Assembly: GCF_009725985.1 (NCBI RefSeq)
Contig: NZ_RCNR01000008.1
Coordinates: 62,001 to 126,000, forward strand
From: Zobellia amurskyensis
Lineage (GTDB): Bacteria > Bacteroidota > Bacteroidia > Flavobacteriales > Flavobacteriaceae
Reading direction: 5' to 3'
DNA length: 64,000 nt
Part shown: piece by piece, positions 51,321 to 59,960 of the stretch
How the letters are laid out: each line of letters opens with the position of its first letter
How positions within the stretch are numbered: the stretch's first letter is position 1
The notes under the pieces: generated by a model
The model's input: only the letters and a program-made list of their open reading frames with translations
The model's database searches: none
Told to the model about the DNA's origin: nothing
Position numbers and translations under genes: made by a program

Positions 51321-52886
51321 TTAGGAAAAGTACACGTACATACCCACTACAATGGAGCATATTACAAAACCAACGGGTTTGGCGAATTTCCACGGAGTGA
51401 TATCAACTTGCTCAGTATACACTTGAACATATTCCGTTTCTCTTGGCCAGAATTTGCCAATAATAAACATTAGCACTACCACTAAAGCAAATAAGATACC
51501 CATGACATGAAGGAAGCTAATATCTGGCTTAACAATATAAAGAGTTACCAAATACGTAACAACTGCGAACACGATACCAATGTTAGCAGCAATACCCGGT
51601 ACCTTTTTCGTTAAATACCCTACTAAAATTATAGCTAAAATTGGCACACTGTACGACCCGTTCAATTCTTGCAGATAATTAAAAATACCACCTTCAACTC
51701 CAAATAATAGTGGGGCAATAATCATAGAAATAATGGCCAAGAACATTCCGAATATCTTTCCTGCTTTTACCACTTGTTTCTCCGTAGCCTCTTTATTGAT
51801 GTATTCTTTATAAAAATCAAGACCAAAAAGGGTAACGGAACTATTGAGCGCACTGTTGAAAGAACTCAGTATAGCCCCAAAAAGGACAGCTGCAAAAAAA
51901 CCGATAAAAGCAGTAGGCAGTACTTTTTTAACCACCATTGGGTACGCCTGATCCGCATTGGCCAGTTCACCATTAAAAATTTGAAAGGCAATGATACCTG
52001 GCAACACTACAATAAAAGGCCCTAATATTTTTACGAATGCGGCAAGACTTAGACCTATTTGACCTTCACGTAAATTCTTGGCACCAAGCGCTCTTTGAAT
52101 AATCGCTTGGTTGGTTCCCCAATAATAAAAGTTTACAATAACCATACCCGTGAAAAGTGTCCAGAAAGGCACCGAAGAATCGGGTCCGCCCAAAATATCG
52201 AATTTTTCAGGAAAATTGGTTGTCAGAACGTCCATGCCGGCAAAAAGACTTCCGTCGCCTACGTATAACAATCCGAATATAGGTATAAGGGAACCCCCGA
52301 TGATTAAACCTATCGCATTAATAGAATCGGATACGGCAACCGCTTTCAATCCGCCAAAAATGGCATAGATACTTCCGATTATACCAATACCCCAAACAGT
52401 AACCCACAAAGCACCTTCTTCGCCCATGCCCATTGCTTCGGGCAAATCGAACATAGTGTTGATGGCCAAAGCACCTGAGTAAAGTACGGTAGGAAGCATT
52501 GAAATAGCATATCCTCCTAAAAATAAAAGGGACACCAAGGTCTTTGTTGATTTACCATATCGTTTTTCAAGAAATTGAGGGATGGTTGCAATACCTCCCT
52601 TTAAATATCGAGGTAATAATACCAAAGCGGTAAAAACCATGGCTATGGCCGCCAAAACCTCGTAAGCCATAATGAGAATCCCCTCGCTATAGGCGATACC
52701 GTTCATACCTACAATCTGCTCTGTTGAGAGATTTGTTAGAAGCAACGATCCTGCAATTACCGGTCCGGTAAGACTACGACCACCTAAAAAATAACCGTCC
52801 GAAGAGGTCTCGTCTGTTTTTCGGGTTGATAAATAGGCAATGATTGCCACTAACAGTGTAAACCCGATGAACGTTGCTATTCCCAT
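51321..52886 (-). CDS. SSS family sodium/solute (sugar) symporter
   Basis: 521 residues with about 14 hydrophobic helices. 'SSDGYFLGGRSLTGPVIAGSLLLTNLSTEQIVGMNGIAYSEGILIMAYEVLAAIAM' and 'AIPQFLEKRYGK'-type ('IATIPQFLEKRYGKSTKTL') segments are sodium:glucose cotransporter signatures, and 'FFAAVLFGAILSSFNSALNSSVTLFGLDFY' holds the Na+-site region. The position between araD and araA implies L-arabinose uptake across the inner membrane (inference from context). The same SGLT group also takes other sugars. Confidence 0.92.
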   Translation of the reverse strand: MGIATFIGFTLLVAIIAYLSTRKTDETSSDGYFLGGRSLTGPVIAGSLLLTNLSTEQIVGMNGIAYSEGILIMAYEVLAAIAMVFTALVLLPRYLKGGIATIPQFLEKRYGKSTKTLVSLLFLGGYAISMLPTVLYSGALAINTMFDLPEAMGMGEEGALWVTVWGIGIIGSIYAIFGGLKAVAVSDSINAIGLIIGGSLIPIFGLLYVGDGSLFAGMDVLTTNFPEKFDILGGPDSSVPFWTLFTGMVIVNFYYWGTNQAIIQRALGAKNLREGQIGLSLAAFVKILGPFIVVLPGIIAFQIFNGELANADQAYPMVVKKVLPTAFIGFFAAVLFGAILSSFNSALNSSVTLFGLDFYKEYINKEATEKQVVKAGKIFGMFLAIISMIIAPLLFGVEGGIFNYLQELNGSYSVPILAIILVGYLTKKVPGIAANIGIVFAVVTYLVTLYIVKPDISFLHVMGILFALVVVLMFIIGKFWPRETEYVQVYTEQVDITPWKFAKPVGFVICSIVVGMYVYFS

Positions 52887-52907
52887 AAAATATATTTCAT
52901 TTAAAAC

Positions 52908-53612
52908 TTAACATCCTTGTCCGTAATAGGCATCCTTACCATGCTTACGCTCAAAATGCTTCTTTTTCAAAGCCTCTTTTAGTGTAGCGGCATTAGGATT
53001 TATCTGTAAGGTTAGATGTGCCATTTTAGCCACTTCTTCACATACCGCACTATTATATACGGCCTTAGCTGCCGTAGCGCCCCAAGTAAAAGGGGCGTGA
53101 CTACCAACCAATATCATGCCTATTTCATTATAATCCAAGCCTCTGTCTTTTAGACAATCAATTATCTGATAGCCCGTCATATGCTCATAATCGCCTTGAA
53201 TATACTCATCTTTCATAGGAGGTGCACACGGAATATCAGCAATCAAATGATCGGCATGAGTGGTTCCGAAGATAGGAATATCTTTTATTGCCTGTGCCCA
53301 TGCCGTACCATAAGTTGAGTGCGTATGTACAACTCCGCCAATTTTATCCCATTCTTTATAAAGAACCGCATGCGTTTTTGTATCTGATGACGGCCTCATC
53401 TTGCCTTCTACTATCTTTGCTTCAAAGTCACAAATAACAATATCTTCTACTTTTAACGTAGTGTAAGGCACACCACTTGGTTTAATGGCAAATACCCCTT
53501 TATCTCTATCTACCGCACTTGCATTACCAAATGTAAACAACACCAGTCCAAGTTCCGGAAGCTGCATGTTTGCCTCAAAGGCCTCTTCTTTTAACGCTGT
53601 ATACTTACCCAT
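52908..53612 (-). CDS. araD: L-ribulose-5-phosphate 4-epimerase
   Basis: 234 residues. Class II aldolase-like fold: 'LVLFTFGNASAVDRDKGVFAIKPSGVPYTTLKVEDIVICDFEAKIVEGKMRPSSDTKTHAVLYKEW' binds phosphate, 'VVHTHSTYGTAWAQA' gives the Zn2+ His pair, and 'FGTTHADHLIADIPC' follows. 'GMILVGSHAPFTWG' carries the third His. The catalytic residue arrangement is that of AraD. It converts L-ribulose 5-phosphate to D-xylulose 5-phosphate. It overlaps the ribulokinase gene by 8 bp, so translation is coupled. Confidence 0.96.
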   Translation of the reverse strand: MGKYTALKEEAFEANMQLPELGLVLFTFGNASAVDRDKGVFAIKPSGVPYTTLKVEDIVICDFEAKIVEGKMRPSSDTKTHAVLYKEWDKIGGVVHTHSTYGTAWAQAIKDIPIFGTTHADHLIADIPCAPPMKDEYIQGDYEHMTGYQIIDCLKDRGLDYNEIGMILVGSHAPFTWGATAAKAVYNSAVCEEVAKMAHLTLQINPNAATLKEALKKKHFERKHGKDAYYGQGC

Positions 53613-55299
53613 TTCTTCTGGTTTCTTTCATGATATGTTTCTCCATCGTATCGCCTAGCCTGCTATAGTTTTCATATACTTTTTCGTAGGCTATTGCATC
53701 TATTTCATTCGGTTGATAAATAGTCTCAAAAGGACTACCCATCTTCTCCATAGCTTCGGGAACACTTGTATAGACCTCCGCAGCTACAGCACCAAAAACT
53801 GCCGCACCTAAAGCACAGGCTTGTTCTGACGCCACTACCTTAATGGGCATATTAAGCACATCAGCCATCATTTGCATAATAAATGGAGATTTCTTAGCCA
53901 CTCCTCCCAAAGCAATAACCCCTTTAATTGGTATACCTTCGGATAAAAATCGGTCAACTATTTTTTTAGCTCCAAAACAAGAAGCTTCTACTAAAGCTCT
54001 AAAAATTTTAGGTGATGTACTTCCTAAATTTATACCAGCAATAACACCTTTCAAATTCTGATTGGCATCTGGAGTACGCCGTCCGTTCATCCAATCTAGC
54101 GCCAACTCTCCCGAAGCACCAATAGGCTCTTTACTTGCCGCATCACTAAGTTCCGGAATCAAATTATTGATTGCCTCAGCAATCAGTTTTTGTTTCATCT
54201 CTTCATCAATTAAAGACGATTTAGATATTAATTCTTCAATTGGCCACGCCAATACCCTGCTATACCATGCATAAATATCTCCGAAAGCAGACTGGCCGGC
54301 TTCCAACCCTAACATATCCGGAATAACGGAACCATCTACTTGTCCGCAAATACCTTTAACCAATTTTTCTTCACCTTCCATAGGAGCTACCAAAACATCA
54401 CAAGTAGAGGTACCCATAATTTTTGTTAGGTAATAGGGTTCTATTTTTGCCCCTACGGCGCCCATATGGGCATCAAAAGCCCCCACGGAAACAACCGTAC
54501 TTTCAGAAAGACCAAGTCGCTCGGCCCATTCGGAACTTAAAGTACCTACTGGAACATCCGAAGTGTAGGTCTGATTAAAAAGACGCTCTCTTAGTCCATC
54601 CAAAAGCGGATCTAATGCCACAAAAAATTCATTTGAGGGTAACCCGTCATAACTATCATGCCAAAGAGCCTTGTGTCCTGCGGCGCATCTACTGCGCTTC
54701 ATTTCCCGAACATCTTTGCCACCAGTGAGCAAAAAGGGTATCCAATCACAATGTTCTACCCAAGAATAGGCGACTTTATGTACTTTAGCATCCGTTCTGG
54801 ACACGTGTAATATCTTGCTCCAGAACCATTCCGAAGAATAGATTCCTCCTTCGTATTGCGAATAATCAATATCCCATGTGGCACATAATGCATTAATTTC
54901 ATTAGCCTCTTGGATACCGGTATGGTCTTTCCAGAGCACGAACATAGCATTCGGGTTTTCTTTGAACTCCTCTAAAAGCGCCAATGGAGTTCCGCTGGCA
55001 TCAACAGCCACAGGAGTACTTCCTGTGGTATCTACACCGATACTTACAATTTGTGCCGCAATATCGGAACCTACTTCAGCCACCACCGACTTAATCGTAG
55101 ATTCTATACCTTCAATATAATCCAATGGGTGTTGCCGGAAACGGTTTTGGGAAGCGTTACAGTATTCACCTTCTTTCCAACGTTTATAATAATGTACCGA
55201 GGTGGCAAGTTCCTCGCCCGTTCGTGTATTGACCAAAAGGGCCCGGACGGAATCCGAACCAAAATCCAAGCCTAAACTATAGGCGATTTGTGACCTCAT
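53605..55299 (-). CDS. araB: Ribulokinase
   Basis: 564 residues, FGGY kinase fold. The N-terminal 'YSLGLDFGSDSVRALLVNTRTGEELATSVHYYKRWKEGEYCNASQNRFRQHPLDYIEGIE' has the phosphate loop D-F-G-S-D-S, 'SIGVDTTGSTPVAVDASGTPLAL' follows, 'MGTSTCDVLVAPM' and 'GLEAGQSAFGDIYAWY' are central, and 'IKGVIALGGVAKKSPFIMQMMADVLNMPIKVVASEQACALGAAVFGAVAA' is the C-terminal ATP-binding motif. It phosphorylates L-ribulose. First gene of araB-araD-symporter-araA. The palindromic operator candidates lie in the 101-bp gap upstream. Confidence 0.96.
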   Translation of the reverse strand: MRSQIAYSLGLDFGSDSVRALLVNTRTGEELATSVHYYKRWKEGEYCNASQNRFRQHPLDYIEGIESTIKSVVAEVGSDIAAQIVSIGVDTTGSTPVAVDASGTPLALLEEFKENPNAMFVLWKDHTGIQEANEINALCATWDIDYSQYEGGIYSSEWFWSKILHVSRTDAKVHKVAYSWVEHCDWIPFLLTGGKDVREMKRSRCAAGHKALWHDSYDGLPSNEFFVALDPLLDGLRERLFNQTYTSDVPVGTLSSEWAERLGLSESTVVSVGAFDAHMGAVGAKIEPYYLTKIMGTSTCDVLVAPMEGEEKLVKGICGQVDGSVIPDMLGLEAGQSAFGDIYAWYSRVLAWPIEELISKSSLIDEEMKQKLIAEAINNLIPELSDAASKEPIGASGELALDWMNGRRTPDANQNLKGVIAGINLGSTSPKIFRALVEASCFGAKKIVDRFLSEGIPIKGVIALGGVAKKSPFIMQMMADVLNMPIKVVASEQACALGAAVFGAVAAEVYTSVPEAMEKMGSPFETIYQPNEIDAIAYEKVYENYSRLGDTMEKHIMKETRRNG

Positions 55300-55344
55300 G
55301 TGTGATAACTTTAAATTTTAGATAGCGTTTTAAAATAGGGCCAC

Positions 55345-55379
55345 CTTGTAAAAGAGACTAATATAGAACATTTTACAAG
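55345..55379. promoter_or_regulatory. 9-bp inverted repeat in the araR-araB gap
   Basis: CTTGTAAAA (55345-55353) and TTTTACAAG (55371-55379) are perfect inverted arms with 17 bp between. They overlap the palindrome at 55377-55395. Confidence 0.5.
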
Positions 55380-55395
55380 TGTTTCAAAAACACTT
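55377..55395. promoter_or_regulatory. Candidate AraR operator palindrome
   Basis: AAGTGTTTCAAAAACACTT has 8-bp perfect arms around CAA, between the AraR gene stop and the ribulokinase start. No T-run follows in either direction, so an operator is more likely than a terminator. That AraR is the binding protein is inference. Confidence 0.55.
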
Positions 55396-55400
55396 AATAC

Positions 55401-56078
55401 CTAAATTGTAAAGTTTTTTGTTTTGTTGTATTTTTTTTCATCAAAACGGTATAAAAAGGCGCCCTTTTTAGATTCGGACATGTCTTTTTCGTTCAATTTA
55501 ACTAGAAAGTCCATTGTAGCAAGCTTCTTTCGAAAGTTGCGTTTATCCATTTCTTCTTGAAAAATTCCTTCATAGAGTTTTTGCAATTGTGGTAGCGTAA
55601 ACTTCTCTGGAAGAAGATTAAAGACAATAGGAAATGTCCGCACTCTTCTCTGAAGACGTCTAATGGCAGATTCAACCATATCCTTATGGTCAAAAATTAA
55701 ATCAGGAAGTTCATCAATAGGAAACCATTCTGCCCGGTATTCTTCTATCAGCTCTTTATTATACTTCTCTTTGAGAATCAAGGCACTATATGTTGTAGAA
55801 ACTACGCGCTCATAGGGGTCACGGTTAGCTTTGCCAAAAGTCCGTACTTGCTCCATATACACATCTTCCAAACCAGAGAGGTCTTTTAACACCCGGTGTG
55901 CCGCATCATCTAAATTTTCATGGTTTCCTACAAAACCTCCCATTAGAGACCATCTATCCTTTTCTGGCTCAAAACCTCTGTGCACCAATAATACTTCCAG
56001 CCTATTGTCATTAAAACCAAATATGATACAATCTACCGCTAGTGTAATTTGTTGTATATCCTTATATGTTCTATCCAT
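55401..56078 (-). CDS. araR: Nudix-domain arabinose regulator (NrtR/AraR type)
   Basis: 225 residues from the ATG at 56078 (MDRTYKDIQQITLAVDCIIFGF); the longer frame to 56111 has 11 extra residues that do not match the family start. Residues about 8-140 form a Nudix fold ('NRLEVLLVHRGFEPEKDRWSLMGGFVGNHENLDDAAHRVLKDLSGLEDVYMEQVRTFGKANRDPYERVVSTTYSAL'). The Nudix box lacks the full R-E-x-x-E-E catalytic set, so it is a sensor rather than an enzyme. Residues about 145-225 form a winged helix (FTLPQLQKLYEGIFQEEMDKRNFRKKLATMDFL). This is the architecture of the Bacteroidota AraR, an arabinose-responsive repressor. Its position directly upstream of the ara operon supports the symbol. Confidence 0.9.
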   Translation of the reverse strand: MDRTYKDIQQITLAVDCIIFGFNDNRLEVLLVHRGFEPEKDRWSLMGGFVGNHENLDDAAHRVLKDLSGLEDVYMEQVRTFGKANRDPYERVVSTTYSALILKEKYNKELIEEYRAEWFPIDELPDLIFDHKDMVESAIRRLQRRVRTFPIVFNLLPEKFTLPQLQKLYEGIFQEEMDKRNFRKKLATMDFLVKLNEKDMSESKKGAFLYRFDEKKYNKTKNFTI

Positions 56079-56463
56079 CTTAAAATAAACTAATGTTAAT
56101 GGTTTCTTCAAAAATACACAAAGAATCCGGGTATAAGTGTATGAATAACAATTTCAAATATATCCTATGAAATTTCATCCAACAACTAGTAATTCTTTCC
56201 CAAATCTGCACAAAAAAGCATAAATCATAAGCATTGAAAGTCAAAATTTAAATACATTTCTCAATTGTTTTAGGAAATGACAGAATACTATCTTTTACAT
56301 AAATTTATTCACAAAACAGCCTTCGAGAAATTACTCATCTGTCAATTTTCGACATGGAGTCCCTTTTTCTCTATCAAACACCCGATACCGATTTTACAAA
56401 ACTGTTTTATTACGGTATCTTGCGCCCCCAAAACAACTATAAAGTAAAATCAAACCTAACCAT
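56079..56463. other. Divergent intergenic region araR / glycan cluster
   Basis: No gene. It carries the araR promoter candidate (below). For the + strand genes only a weak TATCTTGC near 56414-56421 resembles a -7 box. Confidence 0.5.
56155..56162 (-). promoter_or_regulatory. Candidate araR -7 box (TATATTTG)
   Basis: The minus strand reads TATATTTG, an exact TAnnTTTG. A TTG at 56183-56185 gives a -33-like element 20 bp upstream. The start at 56078 would have a leader of about 70 nt. Confidence 0.4.
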
Positions 56464-57462
56464 ATGATCTCTGAGAGCAAGAAAATTCTCATTACCGGCG
56501 TTGCTGGTTTTTTGGGCTCAAATTTTTTAGTTAAATCTTTAAATGAAGGACACCGCGTTGTTGGGATAGACAATCTGTCCATGGGCTCTCTTAAAAATAT
56601 CCAAGACAGCCTTGACCACAAAAATTTCGACTTTATAAAAGGTGATGTTCTAGACACCACATTAATAAACGGATTAGATGTTGATTTTGATGTTGTCGTG
56701 CACTTGGCCGCTTTCAAAATACCAAGATACGGCAATGCTGTTGACACCTTAAAAATAAACTCCAAGGGAAGTGAAAACATGTTGGAACTGGCCAGAAAAC
56801 TTAAATGTAAGTTTGTTCTAGCATCTACATCAGATGTATATGGCATGAGTCCGGATATTCCTTTTAAGGAAGATGGAAATTGCCTCATAGGTGACTCAAA
56901 AGTACCTCGCTGGGCTTATGCTGTTTCAAAACTGTTTGATGAGCATTTGGCTTTAGCATATATGGAAGATTACGACTTTCCTGTTGTTATCCTAAGATTT
57001 TTTGGTTCTTATGGACCAAATCAAAATTTATCGTGGTGGGGAGGCCCGCAATCTGTTTTTATAGATTGTATTTTAAATAACAAAGAGATTCCAATTCACG
57101 GTGATGGACAGCAAACTAGAACCTTTACTTATGTGAATGACACAGTAGAGGGCATCTATGCTGCAACTATAAAACCTGAAGCTAACGGTGAAATTTTTAA
57201 TATTGGAGCAAATGAAGAAATTACTATTCTTGAGCTTGCCAATATGCTAAAAGATATTTCGGATGAACCAACAACTTCCGAGGTAAAGTTGGTTCCGTAT
57301 AACGAAATATCTGCAGGCAGAAAATATCAAGACGTAATGAGACGTGTACCCGACAATTCCAAAGCAGAAAGGATTCTTGGCATAAAAGCAAAGACTTCGT
57401 TAGAAGAAGGGCTACGGATTACATTTAATTGGCAGAAAAACGTTTCTTTGCAAAAAGTTTAA
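56464..57462 (+). CDS. NAD-dependent epimerase/dehydratase (extended SDR)
   Basis: 332 residues. NAD motif 'KILITGVAGFLGSNFLVKSLNEGHRVVGIDNLSMGS', 'VVHLAAFKIPRYGNAVDTLKINSKGSENMLELARKL', catalytic 'ASTSDVYGMSPDIPF' and Y-A-V-S-K (WAYAVSKLFDE), then 'ILRFFGSYGPNQNLSWWGGPQSVFI' and 'GDGQQTRTFTYVNDTVEGI'. This set matches UDP-sugar 4-epimerase or UDP-glucuronate decarboxylase-type enzymes; which one cannot be decided. It leads the glycan cluster, with the FAD enzyme starting 5 bp after its stop. Confidence 0.9.
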   Translation: MISESKKILITGVAGFLGSNFLVKSLNEGHRVVGIDNLSMGSLKNIQDSLDHKNFDFIKGDVLDTTLINGLDVDFDVVVHLAAFKIPRYGNAVDTLKINSKGSENMLELARKLKCKFVLASTSDVYGMSPDIPFKEDGNCLIGDSKVPRWAYAVSKLFDEHLALAYMEDYDFPVVILRFFGSYGPNQNLSWWGGPQSVFIDCILNNKEIPIHGDGQQTRTFTYVNDTVEGIYAATIKPEANGEIFNIGANEEITILELANMLKDISDEPTTSEVKLVPYNEISAGRKYQDVMRRVPDNSKAERILGIKAKTSLEEGLRITFNWQKNVSLQKV

Positions 57463-57467
57463 CATTT

Positions 57468-58802
57468 ATGAAAATAGCAATTGTTGGAGGCGGATTAATG
57501 GGACTAGTTTTAGCCCAAAAAATATCTTCCTCAACCAAAGCAACCGTTAAAGTCCTTGAGCAGGATACTTTACCCGGTGGTCTTTCTACATATCATAATT
57601 ATGGTGATTTTACATGGGATAAGTTCTACCACGCCATTACACCAACGGACACAGATTTAATTGACTTTCTTTCCGAAATTGGATTAGAAGAACAGATACA
57701 ATGGCGTCGTTCGCTTACCGGATTTTACGAAAATAAAAAGTTTCACTCCGTAAGTAGTTCGTTTGAATTTCTACTGTTTCCACTTCTTGGCCCAATTGAT
57801 AAAATGAGGTTAGGCTATACTATTCTCAAAGGCTCAAGAACTGACGATTGGAAAGCACTAGAGAAAATTCATGTAACCGATTGGCTGATTAAATTAGGTG
57901 GCAAAAAAACCTATGACAAATTTTGGGCTCCTATGTTGCACGCCAAATTAGGGGAAAATCACAAAAAAGTTTCGGCCGTCTTTATTTGGACCTATATTAA
58001 AAGATTATTCAAAGCCCGTAGCTCTGCCGCTAAAAAGGAGCATATGGCTTATGTTAATGGTGGGTACAAGACCATTTTTGACCGTCTTGAGGAAAACTTA
58101 AAGCAAAAGGGGTCAAATATACTATTAGATAGTAAAGTTGAAAACATCTCTCCTGACCCTAACGGAGGAATGAACATTAACTACAATGGCACTATTGAAC
58201 ATTTTGATAAAGTAGTTTTTACTTCTCCGCTTAATGTAATGGAAAAAGTAACTGCACCTGAACTTTATAATATCTCAAAAAGCAAAAAGCCCATAGATTA
58301 TCTTGGTGTAGTTTGTCTTATTCTGGTGACAAAAAAACCAATTACCCCATTTTACGTGTTGAATATTGGTGACAACGACACCCCTTTTACGGGTGTAATA
58401 GGCATGAGTTCTTTGGTAGATTTAGAAGAGACTGCCAACCAACATATCACCTATTTCCCAAAATATGTGGGCCAAGACAATGAACTTTGGTCAAAATCAG
58501 ATGAAGAAATTACAAAAAACTTCTTAAATGGGGTTAAGTATTTATATCCGGACTTTGATGAAGCCGATATGATTTCTTCCCATGTACACAGAGCTTTTAA
58601 AGTACAACCAATGCAAGTATTGAATTACTCTGAAATTGTACCCAAGGTGAATACACCTCATCCTGATTTTTACGTTCTTAACACCTCGCAATTTGTAAGT
58701 GAGTCCGTAAATAACAATTCGGTCGTTACACACGTTGAAAAATTCATGAAGAATTTCAAAAACGATATTGAATCGTATTCTGAAAAAAGCATAGCCCAAT
58801 AA
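57468..58802 (+). CDS. FAD/NAD(P)-dependent oxidoreductase (protoporphyrinogen-oxidase-like)
   Basis: 444 residues from the ATG at 57468 (MKIAIVGGGLMGLVLAQKISSSTKATVKVLEQDTLPGGLSTYH); the earlier ATG at 57429 is inside the epimerase gene. The dinucleotide-binding G-x-G-x-x-G and 'E-x(6)-G-G' are present. The centre ('KFWAPMLHAKLGENHKKVSAVFIWTYIKRLF', 'YVNGGYKTIFDRLEENLKQKGSNILLDSKVENI') resembles the amine-oxidase/UDP-galactopyranose-mutase-like group. The acceptor is unknown. The neighbours suggest oxidation or ring conversion of a glycan or a lipid-linked sugar. Confidence 0.85.
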   Translation: MKIAIVGGGLMGLVLAQKISSSTKATVKVLEQDTLPGGLSTYHNYGDFTWDKFYHAITPTDTDLIDFLSEIGLEEQIQWRRSLTGFYENKKFHSVSSSFEFLLFPLLGPIDKMRLGYTILKGSRTDDWKALEKIHVTDWLIKLGGKKTYDKFWAPMLHAKLGENHKKVSAVFIWTYIKRLFKARSSAAKKEHMAYVNGGYKTIFDRLEENLKQKGSNILLDSKVENISPDPNGGMNINYNGTIEHFDKVVFTSPLNVMEKVTAPELYNISKSKKPIDYLGVVCLILVTKKPITPFYVLNIGDNDTPFTGVIGMSSLVDLEETANQHITYFPKYVGQDNELWSKSDEEITKNFLNGVKYLYPDFDEADMISSHVHRAFKVQPMQVLNYSEIVPKVNTPHPDFYVLNTSQFVSESVNNNSVVTHVEKFMKNFKNDIESYSEKSIAQ

Positions 58803-58803
58803 A

Positions 58804-59769
58804 ATGAGTAAACCTTTTGCGAGTCTTTCCTTGGACATGGACAACCAATGGTCCTACATGAAGATACACGGTGAAGAGGGTTGGGAAAGCTATCCTTCAT
58901 ACTTGGATATCTTTGTACCACATGTTTTAAAAGTTCTGGACGAATTAAATCTGAAAATTACTTTTTTTATAGTTGGTCAAGATGCTGCTTTTGAGAAGAA
59001 CCATAAGTACTTAAGAGATATTGCAGATGCTGGTCATGACATAGGAAACCATTCTTTTGTACATGAAACATGGCTCCATCTCTACTCTAGAGAAGAAATG
59101 ACCGCCGAAATAGATACGGCCCATGATATTATTGAAAAAGTAACAGGAAAAGCCCCAACTGGCTTTAGAGGCCCCGGATTTAGCTGGAGCCCCACCTTGC
59201 TCGAAGTTCTTGCGGACAAAGGCTACGTCTACGATGCCTCAACTTTACCAACAGTTATAGGCCCTCTGGCCAGATTGTATTATTTCAGCACATCTAATCT
59301 TTCTAAAGAGGAAAAAGAGGACAGAAAAGAAATTTTCGGTAAGTTTTCTGACGGATTTAAAAAGCTTAAGCCCTACTATTGGAAGACCAAAAAAAACCAG
59401 CGGTTATTAGAATTACCGGTAACGACCATGCCTATATTTAGGATTCCGTTTCACCTTAGTTATCTTATTTATATAAGTAATATCTCAATTCATTTGATGT
59501 CGATTTATTTGAACATAGCCATTTTCTTATGTAAAATAACCAAGACTCAACCTAGTTTTTTATTGCACCCGTTAGATTTGATAGGAGGCGACCAAATAAC
59601 TAGTTTGGCCTTTTTCCCGGGAATGAATGTTTCCAGTGAAAGAAAGGTATTTCTGTTTAAAAAAGTAATGAAAAAGTTAGGCAAGCATTTCACTCTAACG
59701 GATATGAACGGACACGTAAATAGCATAATCGTTAAAAACGAGCTAAAAACAGAGCAAGTGCCCGATTAA
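58804..59769 (+). CDS. Polysaccharide deacetylase (NodB-type, CE4)
   Basis: 321 residues with the CE4 metal triad: the Asp pair in 'SLDMDNQWSYM' (D-x-D variant of TFDDG), His residues of 'GHDIGNHSFVH', and the Arg-containing 'GFRGPGFSWSPTLLEVL'. The N-terminal 'ITFFIVGQDAAFEKNHKYLRDIADA' is the usual NodB lead-in. Two hydrophobic stretches at about 215-245 (FRIPFHLSYLIYISNISIHLMSIYLNIAIFLCKI) may be membrane helices, unusual for CE4. It probably deacetylates an N-acetyl sugar on the glycan made here. It starts 1 bp after the FAD gene stop. Confidence 0.9.
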   Translation: MSKPFASLSLDMDNQWSYMKIHGEEGWESYPSYLDIFVPHVLKVLDELNLKITFFIVGQDAAFEKNHKYLRDIADAGHDIGNHSFVHETWLHLYSREEMTAEIDTAHDIIEKVTGKAPTGFRGPGFSWSPTLLEVLADKGYVYDASTLPTVIGPLARLYYFSTSNLSKEEKEDRKEIFGKFSDGFKKLKPYYWKTKKNQRLLELPVTTMPIFRIPFHLSYLIYISNISIHLMSIYLNIAIFLCKITKTQPSFLLHPLDLIGGDQITSLAFFPGMNVSSERKVFLFKKVMKKLGKHFTLTDMNGHVNSIIVKNELKTEQVPD

Positions 59770-59960
59770 TGAATGTGAAACGTGCTTTTCACATCACTTT
59801 CTAGAGAATAGTGGGACTTTACCGTGCTGAGACCCCTCTTTGTCGGTGTATGAACGTTTACCCTAGTAATTTTTCATAATTTTGAAGCATATTACCATCA
59901 TCAAATACGTAAGACTTATACTGTTGTGTACCTGTACCTACCTGAAAACAAGATACCAAT

